Origin: Gari tellinella
Lineage: Eukaryota > Mollusca > Bivalvia > Cardiida > Psammobiidae
Assembly: GCA_922989275.2 (NCBI GenBank)
Contig: OV277867.1
Coordinates: 39,918,070 to 39,982,069, forward strand
Direction of reading: 5' to 3'
DNA length: 64,000 nt
The translations under genes were made by a program, and so were the position numbers. The notes beneath the pieces are model-generated. The model ran no database searches and was not told the origin of the DNA. It saw only the letters and a list, made by a program, of their open reading frames with translations. Shown piece by piece: positions 1 through 10,528 of the stretch (position 1 is its first letter; each line of letters begins with the position of its first letter).

Positions 1-749
1 CTGTTGGGATATGACAAGGTAAGGGGTTAATTAGTTTCCAGGTACCTGGTTAAACTGTTCACTGGGGGTATTTATAGTAACCTACCCTAGATGATTCCAT
101 GCTCCTCCAAGTTCAATTAGCTGTCTAGTAGTGAATGCCAGCAGAGTTCACCCTGACTATGCCTCATTTTCAAATGGACTCATCCATTTACCAATAGAGG
201 ACAAGTTCATGTTGACTCTAGAGGGTTTTCTTTGTCAAAATAATGTAAAAGTACAACAAACAGTGCAGACCCAGATCAGAGGGCTCCTGAAGGAGCCCTC
301 TGATATGGGTCTGCACTGTTTGCAAATTATGTATATAATCGTTTCCCACTTAGCAAAGGTTGAACAAACAAAAATTCCAAGGGTACAGACATAATAATTA
401 TTATTTTGTCGGCCAAAAATATTTAGAGATTCAGATAAGTCTTAGGCAATAAACTTCCAACATTTTCAACTTTAGGTCTCCACTAAAGCGTATGTTGTGG
501 CTATATACTCATTAAAATAGTCTCTTTGAGACAATTTTAATGAGTATAGTCACATCTTTGGTTTTGAAAAAAGTGTCTGAAAAACTCATTCTTATTTAGA
601 CAAAAAAAAAAATTTTTTTTTGGGGGGGTGGGGGTTATATGTTTTACCTTTCTCTTGCTTTCTTGCTTTTTACTACCACCCACATTTAATACCATCAGTT
701 GATCCTCATTTCAGTTCATTTATGAAGAGTCTATGCTGAGGAATGGATA
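1..749. other. Non-coding, fragments of hairpin repeats
   Basis: No gene recognised. A 67-bp hairpin of the A/G type (AAACAGTGCAGACCC arms) is at about 257-323. A degraded D core (TCTCTTTGAGACAA) is at about 500-565. A homopolymer stretch A/T/G is at 601-632. Confidence 0.6.
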
Positions 750-1948
750 TACAGTAAAACCTGTCTTAAGCGGCCAGTGAAGGGAAGCAGCCAAATTGGC
801 TGCTTAAGACAGGTGACCGCTTAATCCAGGGGCAAGAAAAATGACTAAGTTATTTTGAAAACGGTCACGGTTTCGTTTCGCTATTCATTCCTATTTCAAA
901 AGTCAACAACATATTAAAAGTCCTCAAACTCATACAGAAGTGTATGACCAGTACACTTTTTGATTATAGAAACATTGACACGAGCATCAGTTACTCGGCG
1001 TCTGATCTCCATATCAACATGTGCTGGTAACATAATGTTCATTTTCAGAAAATGGAATACAGTAGAATCTATATGTTGTTTCATTACACTTACGTTTGTA
1101 CACGTATTTTTCTGTGCCACGGAGGCAGAATCCATGTGCGCGTGTCTACGGATTTTCCGGAGCTCAGTTAAACTTTACAAATATTGTCAAACGTACTTTC
1201 AAGTCAGCATTAGAGATTAAAAGTCTAAAATCGGTCGACCATTTTGTTCAGTTCTGATTGTTGTCGAGGAATTAATTGCAGGATGGGAAATTTAACACCG
1301 GCTATTTTTACACTGGGGGAACACCCCAGCATCCTCGAATTACGCAAGTTTTGATTGGTGGATAGTATTCATTTGCATAATAACGCGAGATTTTCTCCGA
1401 CGTCACTAAATCTAATTTTAGTGATGTACATTACACATAAGAACGACGCGGGCCGTGTAATTGACGATTAATTAAAGAGTTTGATACCAGTAGCATATGC
1501 TGTGTTATTTAGGCGGTTATTAAGAGTGACACGTTCGACAGAAATCATAACACGTGTATTCAAGTTGCCTGACCGTTCATTACAGTGGGTTTGATATGGA
1601 AAATGTTGATTACGTAATCGCTAATCTCCCAGACAAACTTGTTGATAATAACACGCCCCGCCGAGCACGTAATTTGACAAGTTGAGGTTACAGACGGATC
1701 GACGTGTGGATTTGGTGAATGACACAGGTATTCAGGCATATCACACTTCAGCGGGCGGCCACTTGGCCGTTTAATACAGTGTGGAAACAGTGTTTGGGAT
1801 GAATTTTTCTGGCCGCTGGCTGCGTTATACAGGTGACCGCTTAGTCAAGGGGCAATATAGAATGAATTCAATCGGGGGGAGATCGAACTGGCCGTTAAAG
1901 CCAGGTGACCGCTTATACCAGGTGACCGCTAGGACAGGTTTTACTGTA
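750..1948. mobile_element. 1.2-kb non-autonomous element with TACAGTAAAACC termini
   Basis: Left end TACAGTAAAACCTGTCTTAA and right end AGGACAGGTTTTACTGTA are inverted repeats, and TA is present at both edges, as in mariner/Tc1 insertions. Subterminal copies of GGTGACCGCTTA recur at both ends. No transposase ORF is visible. Its termini resemble the short family C elements, so it may be a longer relative. Confidence 0.75.
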
Positions 1949-2154
1949 TTATATATTATAAGCACTTCTATTGTGGAAGGACTGAACCCGTTTCTCTGCA
2001 TATTATGGACACCGCATGATCCCTAAACCTCTTCCTCTGCAAAGTCACAGCAAAAGAATATTTATTGATGCTGTTGAATACAGGTGGCAGCTTAAAGCAA
2101 GATGAAACACCTGCCTGAAACACATTTTGATGACTAGGTGATTTGGACTTTAGG

Positions 2155-2357
2155 CTACAGAAGAAAATAGTTCCAGTATATACTATCACAAATAAAAATC
2201 TTAATAATTTTTTTCTATATTCTAGAAGATAATAGCTTAAAGCAGGCTGAAAGTAAAGCAGAATGCGCCTTTAGGCGCATTCTGCTTTACTTTCAACCTA
2301 CTTTAAGCGGTCACATATCTTCAAAAGTAGAAACAGGCTATGGGGTAGCAGGTTAAG
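2155..2357. repeat. Family B element, left end truncated
   Basis: Carries the central B palindrome (AAAGCAGGCTGAAAGTAAAG arm, centre GCGCCTTTAGGCGC) and right end GGGGTAGCAGGTTAAG. Confidence 0.8.
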
Positions 2358-2637
2358 AGAAAAAAACAGTTTGTGAGGATTAGCTGGTACAGGTGAACAA
2401 CCAAGGTTTCTGAAACAGATGATCATTAGCTTAATTTGTACTATATCAGGGGATGGCATCTGCTTTTGATGATGAAATAGTTGGAGAATTCATGGCAAAC
2501 TGTGACTGTAAGATACTGATCACCAATTATTAGAGTTGTATCTCAGGATCCGATCTGTTTGAACTTTTACTGATATCAAATCTGAGGCGGTTATTTAACA
2601 CTTTCACCTTTTCATCCACAGCAGCATCCCTGAAACT

Positions 2638-2867
2638 TTAACCCATTACCCCATAAATAGGCCTTTTTATGCTTATAATTTATTCCCCCACTGAAGAAAA
2701 TAGTTCCCTTTTATATTTTCTATATCCTAGCGGATAATAGCTTAAAGGAGGCTGAAAGTAAAGCAGAATGTGCCTCAAGGCACATTCTGCTTTACTTTCA
2801 ACCTGCTTTAAGTAATCACATATCTTCAATACTAGAAACAGCTAGGCTATATGTGGTAATGAGTTAA
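2638..2867. repeat. Family B element, TTAA to TTAA
   Basis: Starts TTAACCCATTACCCCATAAA and ends GGTAATGAGTTAA. Central palindrome GTGCCTCAAGGCAC. Intact copy. Confidence 0.88.
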
Positions 2868-2869
2868 AA

Positions 2870-3275
2870 AAAAAAGTCCAATTTCCAATTATGTTTAGTC
2901 CATTCTTGACTATTTACTAGTAGGTTTGATTTTAACAATCTATTGAAAAATACAAACAGTGAAGACCCTGAGCAGAGGACAATTTCAATTTCCAATTGAG
3001 TCTAGTCCATAACGAAAATATTCTTTTTTACAATATATTTCAAAATACAAACAGTGCAGACACACACTAACCCTGATCAGAAAATCAGAAAGCTCCTTCA
3101 GAAGCCATCTGATCTTGGTCTATACTGTTTGAATAGAACAAGCGTACTCATCATAGGTACACTTTGTAAACTTTTTCCTGTAGGTCATGTTCATGGCAGT
3201 ATAAATTGGAACTATTTTCTGCAGTGGATGAATGAACCAAACGCCCTAAAAGATGCTTCTATGGGGTGAAGGGTT
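2870..3275. repeat. Degenerate family A-like repeats
   Basis: Two overlapping A-like stretches with AAACAGTGAAGACCC and AGAAAGCTCCTTCAGAAGCC hairpins and the GGACTAGACT-like flank. Ends in a B-type tail AGGGTTAA. Confidence 0.6.
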
Positions 3276-3494
3276 AAGTCGTTCATGATGAAAAAAATGG
3301 TATAAAACAGTTAACAGTTGTAAAAATAAAATCTTTATGTGGCACATGGTATAAAACTAAATTTGTTTTTTACCCCTTTAACAGGTAATATAGTTCTTTG
3401 AAATGATTGGCACAGCCCAGAAACAGGAAGATAACCTGTAAACCCCGAGTATAATCTGTCACTCACTTTAGAAACATGATATTTTCCAAAGGCA

Positions 3495-3590
3495 GGTTGC
3501 TGCTTAATGCAGGGCAAAAGTAATGCAGAAAGCTCCTATAGGAGCTTTCTGCATTTCTTTTGTCCTGCATTTAACCTGCAATGAAAATGT
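3495..3590. repeat. Family F hairpin
   Basis: Palindrome with arms TAATGCAGGGCAAAAGTAAT and ATTTCTTTTGTCCTGCATTT around GAAAGCTCCTATAGGAGCTTTC. Confidence 0.8.
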
Positions 3591-3659
3591 TTTTATAAGA
3601 CTTGAGATTTATTTTGTGAGTGTAACTCTTAGCACGCTAGTGGTGAAATCATGAAAACC

Positions 3660-3735
3660 TTTGTAAACAGTTTAGATCCTGATGAGATGCTGTGTAACAC
3701 AGCGTCTCACCAGGATCCAAAATATTTGACACTCT
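3660..3735. repeat. Family E hairpin
   Basis: AAACAGTTTAGATCCTGATG arm, loop-proximal stem GCTGTGTAACACAGC. Part of an E element extending to about 3840, with the GACGACAA motifs. Confidence 0.75.
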
Positions 3736-4113
3736 GACCTTAATTTGAAAACAAATTTTGGAAAATTCAATTTTTTAGAGCAATAGCAGACGACAACTGT
3801 TGCAGACGACAAGATTACCCAGCATGCAAAGCGTTAAATGGCTGGTGTACAGAGGTTGTACAGTATAGATCATCTCATCATGGGTGTTAGTCTGTGTTGT
3901 TTTAGAGGCAATGTAACTACTGTTTTATCGTTTGACATATCTGTAGATAAAGGGCAGATACTCTGAGTGAGATGTGCTCCTCAGTTTTAATCTTTATGGA
4001 TGATTTGGGCAGTCAGTGATAAAATAGTTCACAATCACGGTAAATAACAGTCAAAAAAACCTTTTACAACCTTTGAAAAGTAGACTAGCTGAGGACAGAG
4101 GACTGCTTAAACT

Positions 4114-4190
4114 TTACCCCTTAACCTGTTTCTAGTTTTGAAGACAGATGACCACTTAAAGCAGGTTGAAAGTAAAGCAGAATGCACCTT
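4114..4190. repeat. Left half of a family B element at the edge of the minisatellite
   Basis: TTAACCTGTTTCTAGTTTTG through AAAGCAGAATGCACC. The right half is replaced by the 36-bp array, suggesting the array arose in or beside a B element. Confidence 0.7.
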
Positions 4191-6115
4191 CAGACTTCTG
4201 GTTAATTGTGTAAGGACTTTGGTTTCCAGACTTCTGGTTTGTAAGATGTTACTTCTGAATGTGTAAGGGGTTTTGTTTTTGAGACTTCTGGTTTGTAAGA
4301 TGTTGGTTTTCAGACTTCTGGTTAAATGTGTAAGGACAGGGCTGGGCAAATCCACTTGCCTGTTCCATGGGCAAGCTCTAATTCAGTTTAGGCAAGTCCA
4401 ATTCAGACAGCAAATTGCCCTGGACAAGGTCGATTTTCCGATCTGGGCAAGCTTAATTTTTTTGAAAAATTGTAAATAAACCAACCTATTGACTAGTTGC
4501 ATTTGGTTAACAATTAAACAGCAATAATCAGTTCCCCTGCCCCCAACCGTAACCAATATTCTGCGATGAAAATATGGGGCAAGTGTTCAAAACTTTGAGC
4601 AGCTTGCCCTTGGCAAGTTGCTCTGAAAAATATTTGTCCAGCCCTGAAGGAGTTTGGTTTTCAAACTTCTGGTTAATTGTGTAAGGACGTTGGTATTCAG
4701 ACTTGTGGTAAAATGTGTAAGGTGTTTGGCATTCAGACTTCTGGTAAAATGTGTAAGGTGTTTGGTGTTCAGACTTCTGGTTAAATGATTAAGGTGTTTG
4801 GCATTCAGACTTCTGGTTAAATAATTAAGGTGTTTGGTGTTCAGACTTCTGGTTAAATGTGTAAGGCATTTGGCATTCAGAATTTTGGTTAATTGTGTAC
4901 AGTGTTTGGCATTCAGACTTCTGGTTAAATGTGTAAGGAGTTTGGTTTTCAAACTTCTGTTTAATTATGTAAGGAAGTTGCCATTTTGGTTAAATGTGTA
5001 AGGAGTTTGGCATTCAGACTTCTGGTTAAATGTGTAAGGAGTTTGGCATTCAGACTTTTGGTTAATTGTGTAAGGAGTTTGGTTTTCAAACTTCTGGTTA
5101 ATTGTGTAAAGAGTTTGGCATTCAGACTTCTGGTTAATTGTGTTAGGAGTTTGGCATTTAGACTTCTGATTAAATGTGTAAGGAGTTTGGCATTCAGACT
5201 TCTGGTTAATTGTGTATGGAGTTTGGCATCCAGACTTCTGGTAAATTGTGTAAAGAGTTTGGCATTCAGACTTCTGGTTAATTGTGTTAGGAGTTTGGCA
5301 TTCAAACTTCTGGTTAAATGTGTAAGGAGTTTGGCATTCAGACTTCTGGTTAATTGTGTAAGGAGTTTGGTTTTCAGACTTCTGGTTAATTGTGTAAGGA
5401 GTTTGGTGTTCAGACTTCTTGTTAAATGTGTAAGGAGTTTGGCATTCAGACTTCTGGTTAAATGTGTAAGGCGTTTGGTGTTCAGACTTCTGGTTAAATG
5501 TGTAAGGAGTTTGACATTCAGACTTCTGGTTAATTGTGTTAGGAGTTTGGTTTTCAGACTTCTGGTTAATTGTGTAAGGAGTTTGGCATTCAGACTTCTG
5601 ATTAAATGTGTAAGTAGTTTGGCATTCAGACTTCTGTTTAATTGTGTAAGGAGTTTGGTGTTCAGACTTCTTGGTTAATTGTGTAAGGAGTTTGGTTTTC
5701 AGACTTCTTGTTAAATGTGTAAGGTGTTTGGTGTTCAGACTACTGGTTAAATGTGTAAGGAGTTTAGTTTTCAGACTTCTGGTTAAATGTGTAAGGTGTT
5801 TGGTGTTCAGACTACTGGTTAAATATAGGTTAAATGTGTAAGGAGTTTGGTTTCAGACTTTCTGTTTGTAAGATGTTGGTTTCAGACTTCTGGTTAAATG
5901 TGTAAGGAGTTTGTTTTTCAAAATTCTGGTTAAATGTGAAAAACAAAATTCTGGTTAAATGTGTCAGGAATTTTGCATTCAGACCTCTTGTTAAATGTGT
6001 AAGGAGTTTGGTTTTTAGACTTCTGGTTAAATGTGTAAGGAGTTTGGCATTCAGACTTCTGGTTAAATGTAGGTTAAATGTGTAAGGAGTTTGGTTTTCA
6101 GACTTCTGGTTTGAT
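4190..6115. repeat. 36-bp minisatellite, about 44 units
   Basis: Unit approximates GTGTAAGGAGTTTGGCATTC plus AGACTTCTGGTTAAAT. Since 36 is divisible by 3, long open frames appear on both strands: 4986-5678 on + with a 12-residue LLVNCVRSLAFR-type repeat, and 4587-4952 and 4961-5305 on -. No homology or splice context supports translation. The array is interrupted by an insertion at 4337-4646, and units after 5820 are more irregular. Confidence 0.95.
4337..4646. mobile_element. 310-bp TIR element inserted in the minisatellite
   Basis: Termini CAGGGCTGGGCAAAT and ATTTGTCCAGCCCTG are inverted. The flanks 4332-4336 and 4647-4651 are both AAGGA. Undisturbed minisatellite units read AAGGAGTTTGG, so the 5-bp duplication is directly visible. 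No coding capacity. Termini are hAT-like, but the TSD is shorter than the usual 8 bp. Confidence 0.85.
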
Positions 6116-6154
6116 TTCAGGTGTTACACTATACCTAAATAGACAGCAAGACAA

Positions 6155-6282
6155 TTTCTCCAGTCTGTGAAAGTATTATCTCTCTTTTCTCTCCGGTCCA
6201 TGTATCTTATAGCTGCAGTTTCTCCAGTATGTGAAAGTAGTATCTCTCTTTTCTCTCCAGTCCGTGTATCTTATAGCTGCAG
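6155..6282. repeat. 64-bp tandem duplication
   Basis: TTTCTCCAGTCTGTGAAAGT unit begins at 6155 and again at 6219, with few differences. Confidence 0.85.
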
Positions 6283-6439
6283 TTGTTTACATAATTAAAA
6301 CAGTAGTATGGAATTTATCACTGCAATTTGATCACAAGATAGTGAGATATACACCAATAAATCTCCCTTTCAATAAATATACAGTGCTACCTGTCTTTGA
6401 GTGACACTCTAAACATGTCTTCTTGTACACCTGTAACAT

Positions 6440-6525
6440 AAGTTACAACTTAATGCAGGATAAAAGTAATGCAGAAAGCTCCTAAAGGAGCTTTCTGCAT
6501 TACTTTTGTCCTGCATTAAGCAACC
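6440..6525. repeat. Family F hairpin
   Basis: AATGCAGGATAAAAGTAATG arm and inverse around GAAAGCTCCTAAAGGAGCTTTC. Confidence 0.85.
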
Positions 6526-6754
6526 TCATGTATTTTAAAATCTCCATTTATCCTTATGTTGGTCGCTAAAGAGTAAGTAGCACTGCAGTTTATTTCCTGA
6601 ATCAAAATTAATCCTTTCAGGTTTTATGCCAAGAAGTATATAGACCTATCATGTGGGATTCTAGTTAAATTCTTGGTAGATGTTTATACATGTATTAGTA
6701 AATCTATAGTCATGCATGTAACTCAAAATGAAAGCATAAGCCGTCTTGAAGTCT

Positions 6755-7070
6755 GTATGTGTTTAATGCAGTACAAAAATAATGCAGAAAGGTTTTAACC
6801 CTTAGCCTGCCACTCTCGACTATAGCTCCATATGCAAACAACTTGGATCCGGATGAGACGCCGAGTAACTCGGCGTCTTACTCGGCGTCTCATCCGGATC
6901 CAAGCTGTTTGACACTCGGACAACATTTTCAGCAATTTTGAGCAACTTTGAAGCACTTTGAAACTTGAAGCAGACGAGAAATATAGCAGACGACAATTTA
7001 TTTGGTGGGCTAAGGGTTAATAGATATGTCTCTATTATTTTTGTTTTACATTTAACTGCTACCTGTCTCA
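6755..7070. repeat. Family F hairpin split by a family E element
   Basis: Left arm AATGCAGTACAAAAATAATG before 6795 pairs with the right arm containing ATTATTTTTGTTTTACATTT after 7018. The E element occupies the centre. Confidence 0.7.
6795..7018. mobile_element. Family E MITE, TTAA-bounded
   Basis: TTAACCCTTAGCCTGCCA and TGGTGGGCTAAGGGTTAA are inverted termini. The internal hairpin GACGCCGAGTAACTCGGCGTC has an extra repeat of its inner arm. Termini CCCTT...AAGGG at TTAA fit piggyBac-type MITEs (inference). Confidence 0.85.
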
Positions 7071-7115
7071 AGAAATCTGAAGCATGCTTGACACAGGGTT
7101 AACTTTTGAAAGGGT

Positions 7116-7560
7116 TACAATGGCACCCCTTTTGTATTTGGCCTGTGTACAAGTGTGAGCTACAATGGCACCCCTTTTGTATTTGGCCTGTGTACAAGTG
7201 TGAGCTTGGTACAATTTGGGTCATGTCGGGGAAAGGCCAAGGTCATTTAAAGGTCAAATATGCAATTTTAAATTAGCCATACTTTAAGAACTACTTGCAA
7301 TATAGAGATGTCATATTTGGCATGTTTACTAAACTGATAAGCTCTTGAGCTCAGTACCAGTTCATAGTTGGGTTATGTCTGGTAAAGGTCAAGGTCATTT
7401 TGATGTCAATTGGGCTGAATTTTAACTTAGATATAATTTTTTTACTACATGTGATAGAGACTTCACATTTGGCATGTGTATTCAACTTAAGAAGATCTTA
7501 AAAGCTCAGTACAAGCTGGATAGGTCAAGGTCATTTCGAGGTCATTGTCCCATAAGTGGG
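7116..7560. repeat. 45-bp tandem pair and AAGGTCA-rich degenerate repeats
   Basis: TACAATGGCACCCCTTTTGT unit at 7116 and 7161. Downstream diverged units repeat GGTCAAGGTCATTT and CATTTGGCATGTGT, similar in style to the cores of the Helitron-like elements elsewhere in the window. Confidence 0.7.
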
Positions 7561-7612
7561 TATACTTGTTTCTCAAATATATCTTGTTCTCTTGGTTCTT
7601 ATATATGGTAGT

Positions 7613-7868
7613 TTAACCCTTTACCTGATAGCATATTTCTAGTATTGAAGATAGGTGACCGCTTATAGCAGGTTGAAAGTAAAGCAGAATGCACCATAAG
7701 GTGCATTCTGCTATACTTTCAGCCTGCTTTAAGCTTCCGTGTGCTAGAATATAGAAAGTATTCCCTATAATAAAATAAAATTCATGACTGATTAAATTGG
7801 AACTATTTTCTTCAGTGGAGGAATAAATGATATGTGCTGAAATGCGCTTCGATGGGGGAAAGGGTTAA
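7613..7868. repeat. Family B element
   Basis: TTAACCCTTTACCTGATAGC to GGGGGAAAGGGTTAA. Palindrome centre GCACCATAAGGTGC. Confidence 0.88.
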
Positions 7869-8330
7869 ATAAGACTTTACAATTCTTCATCCTGTTCCTC
7901 GTAGCGACTGTCAGTAAGGAACACTGTAGTCTGGATGTCTTATAGGAGGTTTTCATCTGGGATTGCAATAACTGTACACTTATTCAAGTTCAACCATAAC
8001 AATCATAAAAAAGTTATGAATAAAATCTGCTGAATTTCTGAAAATGTGTCCTTCCGTTAGTGTATTTTAAAAAAATTGATCGAAGTGAGATCCTCAGCTT
8101 CCCATGTGGATCCAAACTGATTACATGTGCCAGGAAATCCACTGCTAGGGCTCTAAGAGTAAAATGAGAATTATCAGATGGAAATTCTGGATAGACAGGG
8201 ATAGGACAAAGTTTCTATGTAAACTAGCGAACAACTACATTAACTTTTAATATGCTAGATAGTTTTAATTTACCAAGTTTGTGATCAGCAGCCAGTCTTC
8301 CAACTTTTCCTGAAGAAAATATCATCCGAT
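7869..8330. other. Unique-looking non-coding DNA
   Basis: I see no exon, repeat or RNA gene here. Confidence 0.5.
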
Positions 8331-8334
8331 TGTT

Positions 8335-8395
8335 AAGCATTTTGGATCCATATAAGACACAGTAAAACTCTGCGTTTCATATGGATCCAAATGGA
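8335..8395. repeat. Family E-like hairpin
   Basis: TTTTGGATCCATATAAGACA and TTTCATATGGATCCAAA are inverted around AGTAAAACT. Confidence 0.7.
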
Positions 8396-8570
8396 TTGCT
8401 GAAGTTATCATAAAATCTCTGCTTGAGACTAAAGGATAAGATGGTGTGCAGTATATGCAAGGGTGGGAAGTTTAATGAGATTTGTAAACATTTTGACAAG
8501 CTGACATGCATCATGCATGCATTTTGTGACAAGCCCAGTCTGTTGAATAATTTGTCTCTTGACACTGAAT

Positions 8571-9028
8571 AAAGTAAAACCTTTCTATTACGGACACAAA
8601 AACCAAGGCTAATTGATTGAATAAAAGACAGGTGAGAGCTATAAAGCAAGTTGACAGTAAAACAGAAAGCTCCTTGGGGAGCTTTCTGTTTTACTGTCAC
8701 CATGCTTTAACTCTTTCCTCCCTGAAACTTTAAATGGACAATTCCAGTTTCCTTTTTAGTCAAGTCCATTTCTGACTTTTAAGGGTTGTTTTTGTCAATG
8801 TTTGGCATTATGACAAACAGTGAAGACCCTGATCAGAGGGCTCCTTTCAGAGCCCTCTGATCTGGGCCTTTTACTGTTTGTACAGGACAAGTGCTCTTTT
8901 TAGATGTATACTGTTTGAAAAGGACGCCTATATGCGGGACTAGGGTTCAAAGGGTTAAGCAGTAACCTGTTGTAAAAACCTAATAATTTAACACAATTAA
9001 GTGGTCGTAATAGAGAAATTTTACTGTA
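8571..9028. mobile_element. Family C MITE split by a family A element
   Basis: Left end AGTAAAACCTTTCTATTACG and right end GTCGTAATAGAGAAATTTTA pair. The C palindrome (ACAGAAAGCTCC) is complete to CATGCTTTAA, where A enters. C resumes at GCAGTAACCTG. Confidence 0.85.
8707..8958. mobile_element. Family A MITE nested in C at TTAA
   Basis: TTAACTCTTTCCTCCCTGAA to GTTCAAAGGGTTAA, with hairpin AGAGGGCTCCTTTCAGAGCCCTCT. The flanking TTAA is duplicated relative to intact C copies (CTTGCTTTAAGCAGTCACC). Confidence 0.88.
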
Positions 9029-9139
9029 CATGTATAGCATATATTGTTATAGAACCTGTTGTCTATAATGGCTTTTAACCCTCCCTTCCGTAGCCATCAG
9101 TGTAAATTGCCTATATCAAACTGACAAGACGTATATAGT

Positions 9140-9415
9140 AATTTTGTGTTAAAGGCTGATAACTGCATAATGCAAGATGAATGTAAAGCAGAAATCACCT
9201 TAACCCATAACCCCATAGCCTGTTTCTAGAATTGAAAATAGTTAAGCTACTATCTGTTAGAATAAAGAAAATATTGCTAATGATATATATTCATGACTGT
9301 ATAAATTGGAACTATTTTCTTCAGCGGAGGATTAACCTGAATGTGCTAAAAGGCGCTCCTATGAGGGAAAGGGTTAAGGGACTTTCTGCTTTACTTTCAT
9401 ACTGCTCGACTAAGC
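9140..9415. repeat. Hairpin repeat split at its centre by a family B element (9200-9377)
   Basis: Outer arms AATGTAAAGCAGAAATCACC and GGGACTTTCTGCTTTACTTT meet at TTAA. The inner copy runs TTAACCCATAACCCCATAGC to GGGAAAGGGTTAA and lacks the B palindrome centre. Confidence 0.8.
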
Positions 9416-9534
9416 TGTAAACCATTCATTAATTTATTCATATTGCCAATGCTTGAAGCTGCCATCTGTATTTAAAACTAATCACAGAATCCTCATTGAA
9501 CTAATTTTAGCCTTTATGTCAACTAAAGTGGACA

Positions 9535-9608
9535 TTAGCAAACATTGTACACCCTGATGAGACACCACATTACATGGCTTCTCATCAGAGTCTGCACTGT
9601 TTGCTATA
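9535..9608. repeat. E/A-type hairpin
   Basis: AGCAAACATTGTACACCCTG arm pairs with CAGAGTCTGCACTGTTTGCT around GACACCACATTACATGGC. Confidence 0.75.
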
Positions 9609-9901
9609 TCATAAATTATGGTGGCGTGCTGTATGGACAAACTCTGCAGTGTCTTTAGATCACACTTGTATTTCTCACCTCTCGGACAGAGGTATCCCGA
9701 AATCAAGGGGGTGTGAGATAATCTTATCTGTCCGGACAGACAAGCCGAACTAATGGAACTATCTTATGATTGGTTGTTATTGCCGTTGTTTTGACGTCGT
9801 CATGATGTCGTCATGCATGCATTAGCGCCTTAAAATACAACTTGCCACTGTATAGCAAGTTAAACGCGTTTTTAGGGTTGACAAGGTGAGAAAATAAATC
9901 T

Positions 9902-10012
9902 AACACCACAGTTGAGTATCAGATGAATATCCCACCCTCGTTTGAAGATATTTTTTATCTTCAAAACTCGGGTGGGATATTCTTATCTGACACTCACGGT
10001 GGTGTTAGATTC
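9902..10012. repeat. About 110-bp palindrome, unrelated to families A-H
   Basis: TAACACCACAGTTGAGTATC and GACACTCACGGTGGTGTTA are the outer arms. Inner arms GAATATCCCACCCTCG and CGGGTGGGATATTC flank GAAGATATTTTTTATCTTC. Confidence 0.85.
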
Positions 10013-10093
10013 ACTATATCTACATAGAAATCTTCCAGGCAGATGACAGTCACCCAAACTCCTAATACATGTAATGAATACAATTTATTGGTA

Positions 10094-10350
10094 TTAACCC
10101 ATTACTCCATTAGTACGCCTTTTTACGCCTTAAAATTATTCCTCCACTATAGAAAATGTCTCCTTTTTTATAAGTCATGAACATGTACTGTAAGTAAATT
10201 TTCTATATCCTATCAGATAATAGCTTACAGCTGACTGAAAGTAAAGCAGAATGTGCCTTATGGCACATTCTGCTTTACTTTCAACCTGCTTTAAGTGGTC
10301 ACCTATCATCAAAGTTAGAAACACTCATGGCTATGGGGGAATGGGATAAT
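10094..10350. repeat. Family B element just upstream of exon 1
   Basis: TTAACCCATTACTCCATTAG to GGGGGAATGGGATAA. Centre GTGCCTTATGGCAC. Ends 70 bp before the exon. Confidence 0.85.
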
Positions 10351-10419
10351 AAAGAGTTTTTACTATATATAGAATATTTTACAAAACATTCACCGTTTTA
10401 TATTTGTTTGTATTTTCAG

Positions 10420-10528
10420 CTATGTATATATTCCCATCCTTCCGTCCTCATTACTAGAAGTTCTGAATACTCCAACGCCATTCATAGCAGGTGTCCACTC
10501 CTTACATAGAGAAGACATCCGAGACCTG
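10420..10528 (+). CDS. SBF2: SBF exon 1 of window: cDENN core
   Basis: Begins after TTTTCAG with one base completing a split codon, then 36 codons reading [20 protein letters not shown] and onwards to HREDIRDL. Ends at CTG|GTAAGT, phase 0. The YIPILP and LLEVL-TPTPF signature is the conserved cDENN strand-helix of SBF1/SBF2. The previous exon should end with two bases of the split codon; no such exon was recognised in the 10.4 kb upstream. Confidence 0.93.

Noticed and set aside
2040..2085. Possible upstream SBF exon ending GAATACAG|GTGGCA, with the right phase for exon 1
   Set aside because: The translation (HSKRIFIDAVEY) does not resemble the expected cDENN segment, and no acceptor is convincing.
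4986..5678. 230-codon + frame and matching minus frames as a repeat protein gene
   Set aside because: The frames exist because a 36-bp unit keeps phase on both strands. There is no splice context, codon bias or homology.
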